The position numbers were made by a program, and so were the translations under genes. The notes beneath the pieces are model-generated. The model saw only the letters and a program-made list of their open reading frames with translations, did no database searches and had not been told where the DNA came from. A stretch of 64,000 nt of DNA from Eubacterium sp. (lineage in GTDB: Bacteria; Bacillota; Clostridia; Lachnospirales; Lachnospiraceae): NCBI GenBank assembly GCA_017433825.1, contig JAFRGL010000002.1, positions 1-64,000 of the forward strand. The letters are read 5' to 3'. Below are positions 32,292 to 40,683 of the stretch, piece after piece; the stretch's first letter is position 1, and each line of letters starts with the position of its first letter.

Positions 32292-34205
32292 ATGCTTAAA
32301 TATCCCCACTTGTTTTCTCCGATTAAAGTCGGAAATGTAGTGTTCAGGAACAGGATCTTTGCTTCCCCCACCGGCTGGGTGGACATCAAGGACGACTGTA
32401 CATTGGGAGAAAACGCCATTGATTATTATGCAGAGAAGGCCAAGGGCGGCGCGGCCAGTGTCTGTGTAGGCGAATGCCAGGTTGACCATCCCAGGGGATC
32501 CAGGGGCGGAAGGTGCATCGACCTTCTGAATCCTTTTAACCTTTTCTACCTGGGCCGGATTGCCGACAAGGTGAAACGGCACGGCGCGGTGGCCTCCGCG
32601 GAGCTTTCCCACTGCGGACGTTACGGCGGAAAGCACTTAGGCCCCTCCGAAGGCGAGGTGGACGGCCATGCGATTACCGCATATACGGAAGAGCAGATCG
32701 AAAGTATTATCGACAACTATGTAAAATCCGCGCTGAACTGCAAGATGAGGGGCTTCAACATGGTCACCATCCACGGCGGCCACGGCTGGCTTCCGGAGCA
32801 GTTCTTCAGCGAATACACCAATACCAGGACGGACAAGTGGGGCGGCAGCCGCGAGAACCGCGCCAGGTTCGCGGTCACCATCTGCGACCGGATCCACGAG
32901 GCCTGCGGCCGCGACTTCCCCATTGAAATCCGTATCAGCGCCTCCGAGCTTTCCCAGGGCTACGGCGTGGAGGAGGGCATCGAGTACGCCAAGGCACTGG
33001 ACGGCCATGCGGACATCATCCATGTTTCCATGGGCGTACACGGCACCCTGTCCAATGACGAATGGCAGGCCTGCTCACCCACCATGTTCGCCGAGGAAGG
33101 CGCGCTGGTGGAATATGCCGCGGCCATCAAGAAAGAGATGAAGCATTCCCTGGTCGGCACGGTAGGCTCCCTTTCCACCCCGGAATACATGGAAGAGGTC
33201 ATCGCTTCCGGCAAGGCCGACTTCGTAAACTGCGCAAGAGCCCTGCTGTGCGATCCCTATCTGCCGAACAAGGCAAGGGCAGGAAAAGACGACGAAATCC
33301 GTCCGTGCATCAAGTGCATGAGCTGCTGGTCCTCCATCATGACCGGCATGCTGGTCTGCGCCTTAAATCCCAGGACCGCCCGAGAAGCCGAGTTCCCGGA
33401 GAACATGGAAGCGGAAGTGAAGAAGAACGTAGTGGTCATCGGCGGCGGCATCGCCGGCATGGAAGCGGCCGTTACCGCGGCAAAATGCGGTCATAGCGTC
33501 ACCCTTCTGGAGAAGAACGGATACCTGGGCGGCGGCATGCACTGTGAGGAAAAAGTGCCCTTCAAGAAATACTTCAGACGCTATCTGGAATTCCAGACCA
33601 GGAACCTGGAGAAGGAAGGCGTAACCGTGCGCCTGAATACAGAGGCAACGCCGGAACTGATGGAAGAGATGAAGCCGGACGTTATCCTGGCCTGCGTAGG
33701 CAGCAAACCCGCCTGCCCGCCGATTCCGGGTGTTGACGGCAAAAACGTGGTAACCGCCCAGTACGCCTTCGAGAATCCGGACAAACTGGGTAAAAAGGTG
33801 GCCATCATCGGCGGCGGCCTGGTGGGCTGCGAGCTGGCCATTTTCCTGGATATGGAAGGCCTTAAGACCGACGTTGTGGAGATGGGCCCCATGATCAATG
33901 CGCCTGGCCTGTCATCCCAGGGCCTTGCTGTCAAGAGGGAAATGCGCGCCAGGGGCATGGAAGCAACCTTCAATGCCACTGCCACAAAGATAACGGAAGA
34001 AGGCCTGTACTATACCCAGGGCGGCGAAGAGAAGTTTATCGAAGCGGACACCGTCATCGTTGCCGCAGGCCAGAAAGCGCTGGCTGAGGAAGCCTTTGCC
34101 TTTGCGCCGTATGCGCCTGAATTCCAGATGATCGGCGACTGCAGCAGCGTTGCAAACATCCTGACTGCGGTTAAGAACGCCTACACCATTGCAAGGGATC
34201 TGTAA
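32292..34205 (+). CDS. old-yellow-enzyme/2,4-dienoyl-CoA-reductase-type FMN-FeS-FAD oxidoreductase
   Basis: This 637-residue flavoprotein has an N-terminal FMN TIM barrel (FASPTGW, HGGHGWLPEQF), a [4Fe-4S] motif with Cys339, 342, 345 and 356, then a C-terminal FAD/NAD module with GGGIAG at 384-389 and a second GGGLVG near 505. It belongs with BaiCD/BaiH, FldZ and 2,4-dienoyl-CoA reductase, which reduce activated double bonds using NAD(P)H. GAGGAG precedes the start. The substrate cannot be read; the surrounding hydrolases suggest an ester-derived enone or enoate. A terminator-like hairpin follows. Confidence 0.88.
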   Translation: MLKYPHLFSPIKVGNVVFRNRIFASPTGWVDIKDDCTLGENAIDYYAEKAKGGAASVCVGECQVDHPRGSRGGRCIDLLNPFNLFYLGRIADKVKRHGAVASAELSHCGRYGGKHLGPSEGEVDGHAITAYTEEQIESIIDNYVKSALNCKMRGFNMVTIHGGHGWLPEQFFSEYTNTRTDKWGGSRENRARFAVTICDRIHEACGRDFPIEIRISASELSQGYGVEEGIEYAKALDGHADIIHVSMGVHGTLSNDEWQACSPTMFAEEGALVEYAAAIKKEMKHSLVGTVGSLSTPEYMEEVIASGKADFVNCARALLCDPYLPNKARAGKDDEIRPCIKCMSCWSSIMTGMLVCALNPRTAREAEFPENMEAEVKKNVVVIGGGIAGMEAAVTAAKCGHSVTLLEKNGYLGGGMHCEEKVPFKKYFRRYLEFQTRNLEKEGVTVRLNTEATPELMEEMKPDVILACVGSKPACPPIPGVDGKNVVTAQYAFENPDKLGKKVAIIGGGLVGCELAIFLDMEGLKTDVVEMGPMINAPGLSSQGLAVKREMRARGMEATFNATATKITEEGLYYTQGGEEKFIEADTVIVAAGQKALAEEAFAFAPYAPEFQMIGDCSSVANILTAVKNAYTIARDL

Positions 34206-34243
34206 ATTATTTAGAAAGTACCGATTGCCAGGTTTTTTAACAC

Positions 34244-34289
34244 AATCCGGCAGAAGAACGGCCGGTGAGCCGTAAGTTTCTGCCGGATT
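34244..34289 (+). terminator. terminator-like hairpin after the oxidoreductase
   Basis: AATCCGGCAGAA (34244-34255) pairs with TTCTGCCGGATT (34278-34289), with an inner ACGGC/GCCGT stem. The T tract is short. Confidence 0.6.
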
Positions 34290-34381
34290 TATGTTATTCC
34301 GGACAAAAACCGGTACCGCGGAACCGGAGATTCATTTTACAAAAATGAGTTTCCGCAATTTGTACAAAGCAGGAAAAGGAA

Positions 34382-35347
34382 ATGAATTCAAGAGAAAATT
34401 ATCTGACAGCCGCCCGGGGAGGAAAACCGGAATGGGTTCCGGTATACCCCGATGAGGCAAATATGTACCTGGCGGGCTATTGTTTTTCCCAGGATCCGGA
34501 AACGGGCATAGATGTTTTCGGAATACGCTGGGTGCCCAATGAAAACGGCTTCATGCCGGAGCCGGGAAGATTCGTGCTGAAGGACATCCATGACTGGAGA
34601 AAGGTCGTAAAATTCCCGGATCTTTCGGCCATGGACTGGGAAGGCTCGGCCGCCCGTTTCCGGGAAACCAGGGACCCGGAAAAGGTGGATATCTGTATTT
34701 TAAACACCATGGGGCTTTTCCTCCTTCCCGTGAACCTCATGGGCTGGATTGAAGCGTTATGCGCCATTGTGGAAGAGCCGGAGGAGATGGAAGCCTTCGT
34801 ATCAGCCATCGCGGATTTTCTGATTGAAGCCGTGGGTTATGTGGACAAATACATTCATCCGGATATCGTCTTTACGGGGGATGACTTTGCGGCCGCGGCA
34901 GGGCCCTTCATTTCAAAGGAATCCTGGGATACGGTGTATAAAAAACACATTACCCGCATCAACGACGCCATCCACGCCATCGGCGCGCTGGCGGAATTCC
35001 ACTGCTGCGGAAACTGCGGCTTCCTGACGGCGGAATTCCTGGAATGCGGCTCTGACATCGTACAGCTTCCCGAACCCCAGCCGGAGCTGGAGGCAGATAA
35101 AGCCCGTTTCGGCAGCCGCCTGGTAATCACCGGAGGCTGGAACCGGCACGGGCCGGGAAACAAGCCGTATGCTTCAGAAGATGTTGTCAGAGAGTCCGTA
35201 CGGGTTGCCCTGGACACCTACGGCAAAGACGGCGCCTTGATTTTCTGGGACGGCGGCATCGTAGGCAACAGCGAAGACGCCCAGAGGAAAATGGCCTGGG
35301 TAGTCGACGAAGCGAAGAAATACGGGCACGAAATCTACAAAAACTGA
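34382..35347 (+). CDS. uroporphyrinogen-decarboxylase-family protein, paralogue 2
   Basis: This 321-residue URO-D-fold protein is shorter than its two paralogues. It keeps HCCG (His207, Cys208/209) but has FWDGG where paralogue 1 has FCYGG near the C-terminus, so the distal cysteine expected for a zinc methyltransferase site is missing. It may be a non-methyltransferase member. An AGGAAAAGG site precedes the ATG. It stands alone between two hairpins. Confidence 0.72.
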   Translation: MNSRENYLTAARGGKPEWVPVYPDEANMYLAGYCFSQDPETGIDVFGIRWVPNENGFMPEPGRFVLKDIHDWRKVVKFPDLSAMDWEGSAARFRETRDPEKVDICILNTMGLFLLPVNLMGWIEALCAIVEEPEEMEAFVSAIADFLIEAVGYVDKYIHPDIVFTGDDFAAAAGPFISKESWDTVYKKHITRINDAIHAIGALAEFHCCGNCGFLTAEFLECGSDIVQLPEPQPELEADKARFGSRLVITGGWNRHGPGNKPYASEDVVRESVRVALDTYGKDGALIFWDGGIVGNSEDAQRKMAWVVDEAKKYGHEIYKN

Positions 35348-35415
35348 TTGTTCCAAAGCCGCCGGGAGTTCTTTGGGGCCTTTTAAAATATTGGCTTAAA
35401 GCGCGAAAAAATCTG

Positions 35416-35444
35416 TATACATTTCGAATGAAAAATACTATAAT
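35416..35444 (+). promoter_or_regulatory. promoter of the YegP-like gene
   Basis: TATACA (35416-35421), 17 bases, TATAAT (35439-35444). Confidence 0.5.
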
Positions 35445-35505
35445 AACCACAGAGACAAAAAGGCATACAAAAACAGGGGAACCTGAATAATCAAGGAGAA
35501 CAGAT

Positions 35506-35877
35506 ATGGGAAAATTTACAGTAAAAGCCAATAAGCAGGGCTTCAATTTCAACCTGAAGGCGACCAACGGCCAGGTTATCTGCACCAGCGAAACCTACAA
35601 ATCCGAGAGAACCCTGAACAAGGGCATTGCCAGCGTTGTGAAGAACGCGCCGATAGCCCCCATCGAAGACCAGACAGCGGAAGAAGTCGTAAAGCAGAAA
35701 TGCCCGAAGTTCGAGCTTTATGTTGACAAGGGCGGCAAATACCGTTTCCGTCTGAAAGCCACAAACGGCCAGATCATTGCGGCAAGCCAGGGCTACAAGA
35801 GCCTGAAATCCGCGCTGAACGGTATTGACTCCATCAAGAAGAACGTAGTTGACGCCCCGATTGAAAAAGAAGAATAA
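35506..35877 (+). CDS. YegP/DUF1508-family protein, two tandem domains
   Basis: This 123-residue protein has two DUF1508 (UPF0339) units: FNFNLKATNGQVICTSETYKS near 14-34 and YRFRLKATNGQIIAASQGYKS near 79-99. The family is small, cytoplasmic and of unclear role, sometimes stress-linked. AAGGAG upstream supports the start. It is probably monocistronic, since a strong hairpin separates it from luxS. Confidence 0.85.
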   Translation: MGKFTVKANKQGFNFNLKATNGQVICTSETYKSERTLNKGIASVVKNAPIAPIEDQTAEEVVKQKCPKFELYVDKGGKYRFRLKATNGQIIAASQGYKSLKSALNGIDSIKKNVVDAPIEKEE

Positions 35878-35904
35878 GACAGAATATAAGACAAAGAATA
35901 ATTC

Positions 35905-35938
35905 ACATAAGCAGAGCGGTCCGCCGCTCTGCTTGTGT
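35905..35938 (+). other. strong hairpin between the YegP-like gene and luxS
   Basis: AAGCAGAGCGG pairs with CCGCTCTGCTT around TCCG and the stem extends to about 15 pairs, but only a weak ATTTT follows. It may be an inefficient terminator that lets some transcription reach luxS. Confidence 0.55.
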
Positions 35939-35961
35939 ACATTTTAAGGAGATACAGTGAT

Positions 35962-36486
35962 ATGGATTTAATTCCCAGCTTTTCCGTTGACCACACAAGA
36001 ATCATCCCGGGAATCTTTACCAGCAGGACGGATACCCTCGGGGATCAGACAGTCACCACCTATGACGTGAGGGTCACAAGACCCAACGAGGAGCCTGCCG
36101 TTGACGTGGCGGCCATGCATTCCCTTGAGCACCTTATCGCCACATACATGAGAAATGATCCGGACTGGAAGGATGAGGTTATTTACTGGGGGCCCATGGG
36201 ATGCCTGACGGGCTTTTACCTTATCCTGAAAGGAAATCGCGAATCAAAGGATGTCTGTGAACTGGTTTATAACGCCTTTGCGTCCGTTGAGGATGCCGGA
36301 GACGTTCCCGGTGCCGCACCGGAAAACTGCGGCAATTACCTGATGCATAACCTGGGGATGGCCAAGTGGTATGCAAGGAGGTTTGCTGCCTATCTGGCGG
36401 AGAACAAAGACAATGCCGCCATCTTCGAATATCCCAGAACCGAACGGCTTGTAACCGAAGACGGCCGCCAGTTTTTTGATTCGTAA
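35962..36486 (+). CDS. luxS: S-ribosylhomocysteine lyase
   Basis: LuxS splits S-ribosylhomocysteine into homocysteine and the AI-2 precursor DPD in the activated methyl cycle. The 174-residue protein shows the metal site HSLEH (His53, His57) with Cys123 in ENCGNYLMHNLG, and catalytic Cys81 in GPMGCLTGF. AAGGAG at 35946-35951 supports ATG 35962. Its presence fits the methyl-transfer theme of the neighbourhood, since methyltransferases using S-adenosylmethionine feed this cycle. CapA-type and MmgE-type genes follow closely on the same strand. Confidence 0.96.
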   Translation: MDLIPSFSVDHTRIIPGIFTSRTDTLGDQTVTTYDVRVTRPNEEPAVDVAAMHSLEHLIATYMRNDPDWKDEVIYWGPMGCLTGFYLILKGNRESKDVCELVYNAFASVEDAGDVPGAAPENCGNYLMHNLGMAKWYARRFAAYLAENKDNAAIFEYPRTERLVTEDGRQFFDS

Positions 36487-36522
36487 AAAACTGCTGTGTG
36501 CACGTTGTGAAAGGACGGTCTG

Positions 36523-37662
36523 ATGAAGAATAAACTGACGATGTACGGCGTGGGCGACATCGCCCTCTACCGGGATGACCTGGATTCGGCTTTTGCCCAT
36601 GTGGCGGATACCTTCCGGAACGCAGATCTGGCTTTCTGCCAGCTGGAAGCAGTGCTGAGCGATACGGGGGATCTTTCCAGCTGCACCAGGATGGGCTGCT
36701 CCTCTTACCCTGCCCTGGCAGGCGCGATTAAAAGAGCCGGCTTTGATGTGGTTTCCTTTGCCTCCAACCACGCGCTGGATTACGGCAGAACCGCATTTTA
36801 CGATACCCTGGACAACCTGCAGAATGCCGGGCTTTACCTTACCGGCGCGGGCAGGAACGAAGAAGAAGCCAGGAAATATCCGGTAATCGACGTGAAGGGC
36901 ACGAAGGTTGCCGTTCTCGGCTATAATTCCATCCTTCCCCAGGGCTTCTGGGCGGAGGAGGCAAGGCCGGGCTGCAATCCGGCCAGGGGCATTACCGCCT
37001 ACGTGCCGGTGGAGCACGACCAGCCGGGTACGCCGGTCCGCATTTACACCTTCCCGCATCCGGACGACCTGAAGCATATGCTTGAGGATATCGCGGAGGC
37101 GAAGAAACAGGCGGACCTGGTGATAGTCAGCATTCACTGGGGCATTCATTTCAAGGAAGCCGTGCTGGCGGACTACCAGCGGTTCTACGCGCATTTTGCC
37201 ATTGACGGCGGCGCTGACCTGGTGCTGGGCCATCACGCCCACATTTTAAAGCCTATTGAAGTGTACCACGGCAAGGTGATTTTCTACAGCCTGGGCAATT
37301 TCGCCATGGAAGAAGTCACCAATATGCTCAAAGACCAGAAGGCCAAGGGCCAGGACATGAAAACGTCCAAAAGCCATCAGGAGATGGCGGCCATCTCGGA
37401 CGCCTTTAAAACCACGACCCGGTGCTTCCCCATGGACTGCTATCTGACCATGGCGGCCAGATGGGAGGTGGAGGACGGCAGGATTTCAAAGGTGAGCTTC
37501 GTGCCGGCCTATCTGCCGGAGGACTGCAATCCCTACTTCTGTCCGCCGGAGGATCCCAGATTTGACGAAATCGTAGCCTACATGCGGAAAATCACGGAAG
37601 CAGAAGGGCTTTCCACGCAGTATACCCTGTCTGAAGATGGCAGAGAAATTCTGATTTCATAG
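36523..37662 (+). CDS. CapA-family (PGA_cap) metallophosphatase-like protein
   Basis: This 379-residue protein matches the CapA/poly-gamma-glutamate-type family with a calcineurin-like metal site: GVGDIAL near 9-15, SFASNHALDYG near 83-93, SIHWGIHF and LGHHAHILKP further on. No signal peptide or membrane helix is visible, so a capsule role is doubtful; stand-alone cytoplasmic members are probably hydrolases of unknown substrate. AAAGGA precedes the start, and MmgE/PrpD follows after seven bases. Confidence 0.82.
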   Translation: MKNKLTMYGVGDIALYRDDLDSAFAHVADTFRNADLAFCQLEAVLSDTGDLSSCTRMGCSSYPALAGAIKRAGFDVVSFASNHALDYGRTAFYDTLDNLQNAGLYLTGAGRNEEEARKYPVIDVKGTKVAVLGYNSILPQGFWAEEARPGCNPARGITAYVPVEHDQPGTPVRIYTFPHPDDLKHMLEDIAEAKKQADLVIVSIHWGIHFKEAVLADYQRFYAHFAIDGGADLVLGHHAHILKPIEVYHGKVIFYSLGNFAMEEVTNMLKDQKAKGQDMKTSKSHQEMAAISDAFKTTTRCFPMDCYLTMAARWEVEDGRISKVSFVPAYLPEDCNPYFCPPEDPRFDEIVAYMRKITEAEGLSTQYTLSEDGREILIS

Positions 37663-37669
37663 GAGAAAA

Positions 37670-39052
37670 ATGCAGAATATATCGAAAGAACTGTGCCGCT
37701 TTATCGCGGAACTTAAGTACGAAGACATTCCGGAAGAAGTCATCGAAACCCAGAAGCTTTCGGTGCTGGACGCGGTGGGCATTACCATGGGCGCCAATAC
37801 GCTGGGGGACGGCTGCGCGCAGATGGTGCAGCTTTGCGAGGAACTGGCCGCAGGCGGGAAAGAGGAAGCCACGGTCATCGGTTTTTCGAAGAAACTGCCC
37901 ATGATCGCAGCCGCCATGGCCAACGGCGCCATGGCCCATTCCCTGGATTTCGGGGATACCCAGATGGAAGCCGGCGTGCATTCCAACGCGTCTTCTTTCC
38001 CGGCAGTGCTGGCACTGGCGGAAAAGCTGGGAAATATCGACGGGAAAACCTTCCTTACCGCCCTGGTGGCGGGAAGCGAAGCTGCCTGCCGGATTGCCCT
38101 GGCGGTAAACGTGGAGCTGATTCAATACGGCTTTTACCCGCCCACCATTTATTCTTCCTATGGCGCGGCGGCAGCCTGCTGCAGGCTTTTGGGCCTTACG
38201 CCGGAGCAGACGGAGAATGCCCTGGCCTTCAATCTGTGCCAGACCACCTGCAGCGCGGAAATCACCAGCAGCTCCACCACGGTGGTGCGCTCGGTGCGGG
38301 AAGCCTTCGCGGTACGCAATGCACTCACCGCGGCCCTGATGGCGCAGAAAAACCTGGCGGGCTTTGACGCGCCGCTGGAGGGGAAGGCCGGCCTGTTCGC
38401 CTCTTTTGCCAGAGGAGAAGCATCACCGGAACGCATAACAGAAGACCTGGGAAGCAGATGGTACAGCGGCAGCTTGTATTTCAAGCTGTGGCCCAGCTGC
38501 GCGGGCACCCATCCGGATATCCGTGCCCTTTCCGCCGTCATGAAGGAAAACCGCCTTTCCGCAGACGATATAGAGGAGGTTCGGGTGACGGTTTCCCAAA
38601 GGAACAGCATGCTTATCGAACCGGAGGAGGTGCGCAAAGCGCCGGAAAACGCCATAATCGCGAAGTTTTCCGTGCCCTTTGCCTGTTCGGTCATGGCCGT
38701 CAAAGGCGCTGTGGGGCTTTCGGATTTCATGGGCGAAGCCTTGAAGGATAAAGCTGTACTGGATTTCTGCCGGAAATTTACCTGCAGCGTCAACGAAGGC
38801 TGGGGGCCGGAAGCCGCCCTTACCACCGAAATGACGGTGATAACGAAAGACGGCAGAAGCTTTTACAACCGTCAGGCGCATGAGGATGCCTATGCGGTCC
38901 CGGCGGACTATGAGGAGGTCCGGTCAAAGATGGAGGCCAATGCCGCCTTCGCGAAGCAAAAGAAGACAGAAGAAGAGCTGGGGATGATCTGCGAAACCGT
39001 GCGCACCCTGGAAAAATGTACGGACATCCGCGCATTTGCGGCGCTTTTATAG
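37670..39052 (+). CDS. MmgE/PrpD-family protein
   Basis: This 460-residue protein belongs to the MmgE/PrpD fold that includes 2-methylcitrate dehydratase, cis-aconitate decarboxylase and epimerases. Family segments visible are AHSLDFGDTQ near 84-93, HSNASSFPAVLALAE and the C-terminal swapped domain (RDPxxx-free lid region). No 2-methylcitrate synthase or lyase is near, so methylcitrate dehydration is unlikely and another small-acid substrate should be considered. AGGAG overlaps the CapA stop, showing tight coupling. Confidence 0.82.
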   Translation: MQNISKELCRFIAELKYEDIPEEVIETQKLSVLDAVGITMGANTLGDGCAQMVQLCEELAAGGKEEATVIGFSKKLPMIAAAMANGAMAHSLDFGDTQMEAGVHSNASSFPAVLALAEKLGNIDGKTFLTALVAGSEAACRIALAVNVELIQYGFYPPTIYSSYGAAAACCRLLGLTPEQTENALAFNLCQTTCSAEITSSSTTVVRSVREAFAVRNALTAALMAQKNLAGFDAPLEGKAGLFASFARGEASPERITEDLGSRWYSGSLYFKLWPSCAGTHPDIRALSAVMKENRLSADDIEEVRVTVSQRNSMLIEPEEVRKAPENAIIAKFSVPFACSVMAVKGAVGLSDFMGEALKDKAVLDFCRKFTCSVNEGWGPEAALTTEMTVITKDGRSFYNRQAHEDAYAVPADYEEVRSKMEANAAFAKQKKTEEELGMICETVRTLEKCTDIRAFAALL

Positions 39053-39085
39053 GATTGTTTACAAAATGTTCATAAACGACAGGGC

Positions 39086-39127
39086 CCCCGGCATTTCCGG
39101 AATTGATCGGAAATCCGGGGACTTTTG
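39086..39127 (+). terminator. intrinsic terminator of the luxS-CapA-MmgE stretch
   Basis: CCCCGG-C-ATTTCCG (39086-39099) pairs with CGGAAATCCGGGG (39108-39120), then ACTTTTG. Confidence 0.75.
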
Positions 39128-39237
39128 ATAAAAACATGGTGAATTGTTGCGATTTGCGCAAATATTTAAACTAAAAGAAGTGTTAAACGCTTGAATAGTG
39201 AAAATATTCTGAAAATTATTGAATTGACAAAAAGCTC

Positions 39238-39266
39238 TTGACAATTCCACTGCAATCCGTTAATAT
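39238..39266 (+). promoter_or_regulatory. strong promoter of the non-coding RNA
   Basis: A perfect TTGACA (39238-39243), 17 bases, TAATAT (39261-39266). The region upstream is A/T-rich. Confidence 0.7.
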
Positions 39267-39272
39267 AAAACC

Positions 39273-39503
39273 ATCAAAAGAAAAGATTCTCGAAGACAAA
39301 ACCATTAAGAGAGGTGCAGTCCAATGGATGTATAACCCTTGTGGACGATCTAAAAGAATGTAAAAGGAGGTACAGTCCAAAGAGAACTTAACTTAATACC
39401 GAATAATCCATGAAAGGCGAAGGTGTAGACAATGAAATTAAAGGAAATTCATTGAGTCGCCCGGTCGAGAGAAAAAAGAATCGGTCGGGCGACTTTTATT
39501 TTT
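39273..39503 (+). ncRNA. ~230-base structured non-coding RNA, family not assigned
   Basis: A strong promoter and a clean terminator bracket this stretch, but no protein gene fits. The motif GAGGTGCAGTCCAA at about 39312-39325 recurs as GAGGTACAGTCCAA at about 39367-39380. Further helices are possible: GTCCA with TGGAC around a GGATGTATAACCC loop, and CAATGAA with TTCATTG near 39430-39454. Only tiny reading frames (three to seven codons) occur. The layout suggests a cis-independent RNA or a long leader; comparison with known Clostridia RNA families is needed to name it. Confidence 0.6.
39455..39503 (+). terminator. intrinsic terminator of the non-coding RNA
   Basis: AGTCGCCCG (39455-39463) pairs with CGGGCGACT (39486-39494), followed by TTTTATTTTT. 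Confidence 0.9.
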
Positions 39504-39525
39504 GCCTGACATATGATACATTTAA

Positions 39526-39582
39526 GGTACCGGAGCCGGCCGGTGCCGGCGGAACCGGGAAAAAGGATTTCCCGGATTTTTT
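39526..39582 (+). promoter_or_regulatory. two-hairpin leader with terminator just before URO-D-like gene 3
   Basis: GGTACCGG (39526-39533) pairs with CCGGTGCC (39540-39547). Next comes CCGGGAAA/TTTCCCGG (39555-39562 with 39568-39575) and TTTTTT at 39577-39582, only nine bases before the ribosome site. A terminator in front of a gene suggests an attenuator or control of read-through from the RNA upstream. Confidence 0.55.
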
Positions 39583-39602
39583 ATTACATAGGAGGAAAGG
39601 TT

Positions 39603-40640
39603 ATGAACGGAAAAGAACTGGTATTATCGGCAATCCGGTATGAGAAAGCGGAACGCACACCGGTTTCGGTACTGGACGGCTACACCTGGATGATGAAACA
39701 GAACGGCATGTCTTTTCAGCAGCTCTTTGATATGGAAGACAGCAGGGCGGCTGATTTCATCCTGGGAATCTATGAGGACTTGGGTTCGGATATGATCTTT
39801 TCCAACGGCCAGTGCTCCGGTGCGGTGAAAGCTGCCATGGGCGGCGAAGTGGATTATTCCGGCGTCGGCGTACCCGCTGCCGCGAAAAAGCTTCCGCTGG
39901 CCAAGCCGGAAGATATCCGGGCTTTTAACGTGGACGAAGTATTTGACAAAACCGTAAAGGAACCGGTTTTTGCCTATCTTTCCAGACAGCAGCGCCTGTT
40001 CAATGACCGGGCGGGCAGTGAAAAGCTCATCTGTTCCTTCGGCCTGGGACCGCTTACCATGGCGGCAGGCATGCTGGGCATGCAGCCCCTGATGATGGCC
40101 ATGTACGAAGATCCGGATGAAGTGAAATACCTTCTGGAATTCGGCGTGGAGCTGACCATTAAGATGGCAAAGGAGCAGACGGAAAACGGCGCTACGGCCA
40201 TTTCCCTGGCAGACCCCCTGTCTTCTATCAACCTTATCAGCGACGATACCTTTGCGGAGTTTTCGCTTCCCGGTATTAAGCGCATCTGTGAGGAAATGAA
40301 AGCCTACGACAGGGATATGCCCATCATGCTGCATATCTGCGGAAACACGACTTCCAGGCTTGCGCCGCTTACGGGAACGGGCATCGATATTTTCTCCGTG
40401 GACAGCATCGATCTGGATGAAGCCTTCAAGGTTGCAGACAAAGACTATGCCCTGTTCGGCAACTTAAGCACCACCGAAGTCATGCTGACGAAGACACCGG
40501 AAGAAATCGACGCGATGGCGAAAGAGCGCATTGCCGTGGGAAAGAAATATAATGGGTTCATCCTGGCGCCGGGCTGCGATCTCGCGCCGGATACACCGAA
40601 AGCCAATATTCTGGCGATGACGAAAGCCGCAAGAGGATAA
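39603..40640 (+). CDS. uroporphyrinogen-decarboxylase-family methyltransferase-like protein (MtaA/CmuA type), paralogue 3
   Basis: This 345-residue protein is the one of the three that looks most like MtaA/CmuA corrinoid:coenzyme methyltransferases. It has His244 and Cys246 in MLHICGNT and Cys325 in LAPGCDLAPDTP, the expected His-x-Cys...Cys zinc set. Such enzymes move a methyl group between a corrinoid protein and a thiol or tetrahydrofolate. GGAGG at 39591-39595 fixes the start. A CocE-type hydrolase follows after 43 bases, so a methyl-ester or methyl-ether substrate is possible. No corrinoid protein gene lies in the window. Confidence 0.8.
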   Translation: MNGKELVLSAIRYEKAERTPVSVLDGYTWMMKQNGMSFQQLFDMEDSRAADFILGIYEDLGSDMIFSNGQCSGAVKAAMGGEVDYSGVGVPAAAKKLPLAKPEDIRAFNVDEVFDKTVKEPVFAYLSRQQRLFNDRAGSEKLICSFGLGPLTMAAGMLGMQPLMMAMYEDPDEVKYLLEFGVELTIKMAKEQTENGATAISLADPLSSINLISDDTFAEFSLPGIKRICEEMKAYDRDMPIMLHICGNTTSRLAPLTGTGIDIFSVDSIDLDEAFKVADKDYALFGNLSTTEVMLTKTPEEIDAMAKERIAVGKKYNGFILAPGCDLAPDTPKANILAMTKAARG

Positions 40641-40683
40641 TTGCATCGCAGTTAAAAACAAATACCTGACGGGAGGATAAGGA

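Noticed and set aside
37670..39052. MmgE/PrpD protein as 2-methylcitrate dehydratase
   Set aside because: No methylcitrate synthase or lyase lies nearby and the family has several other activities, so the specific name is not supported.
39410..39643. A 77-codon frame beginning ATGAAAGGCGAAGG
   Set aside because: It reads through the strong terminator at 39455-39503 and a second hairpin, has low-complexity product, and runs into the real start of the URO-D-like gene in another frame.
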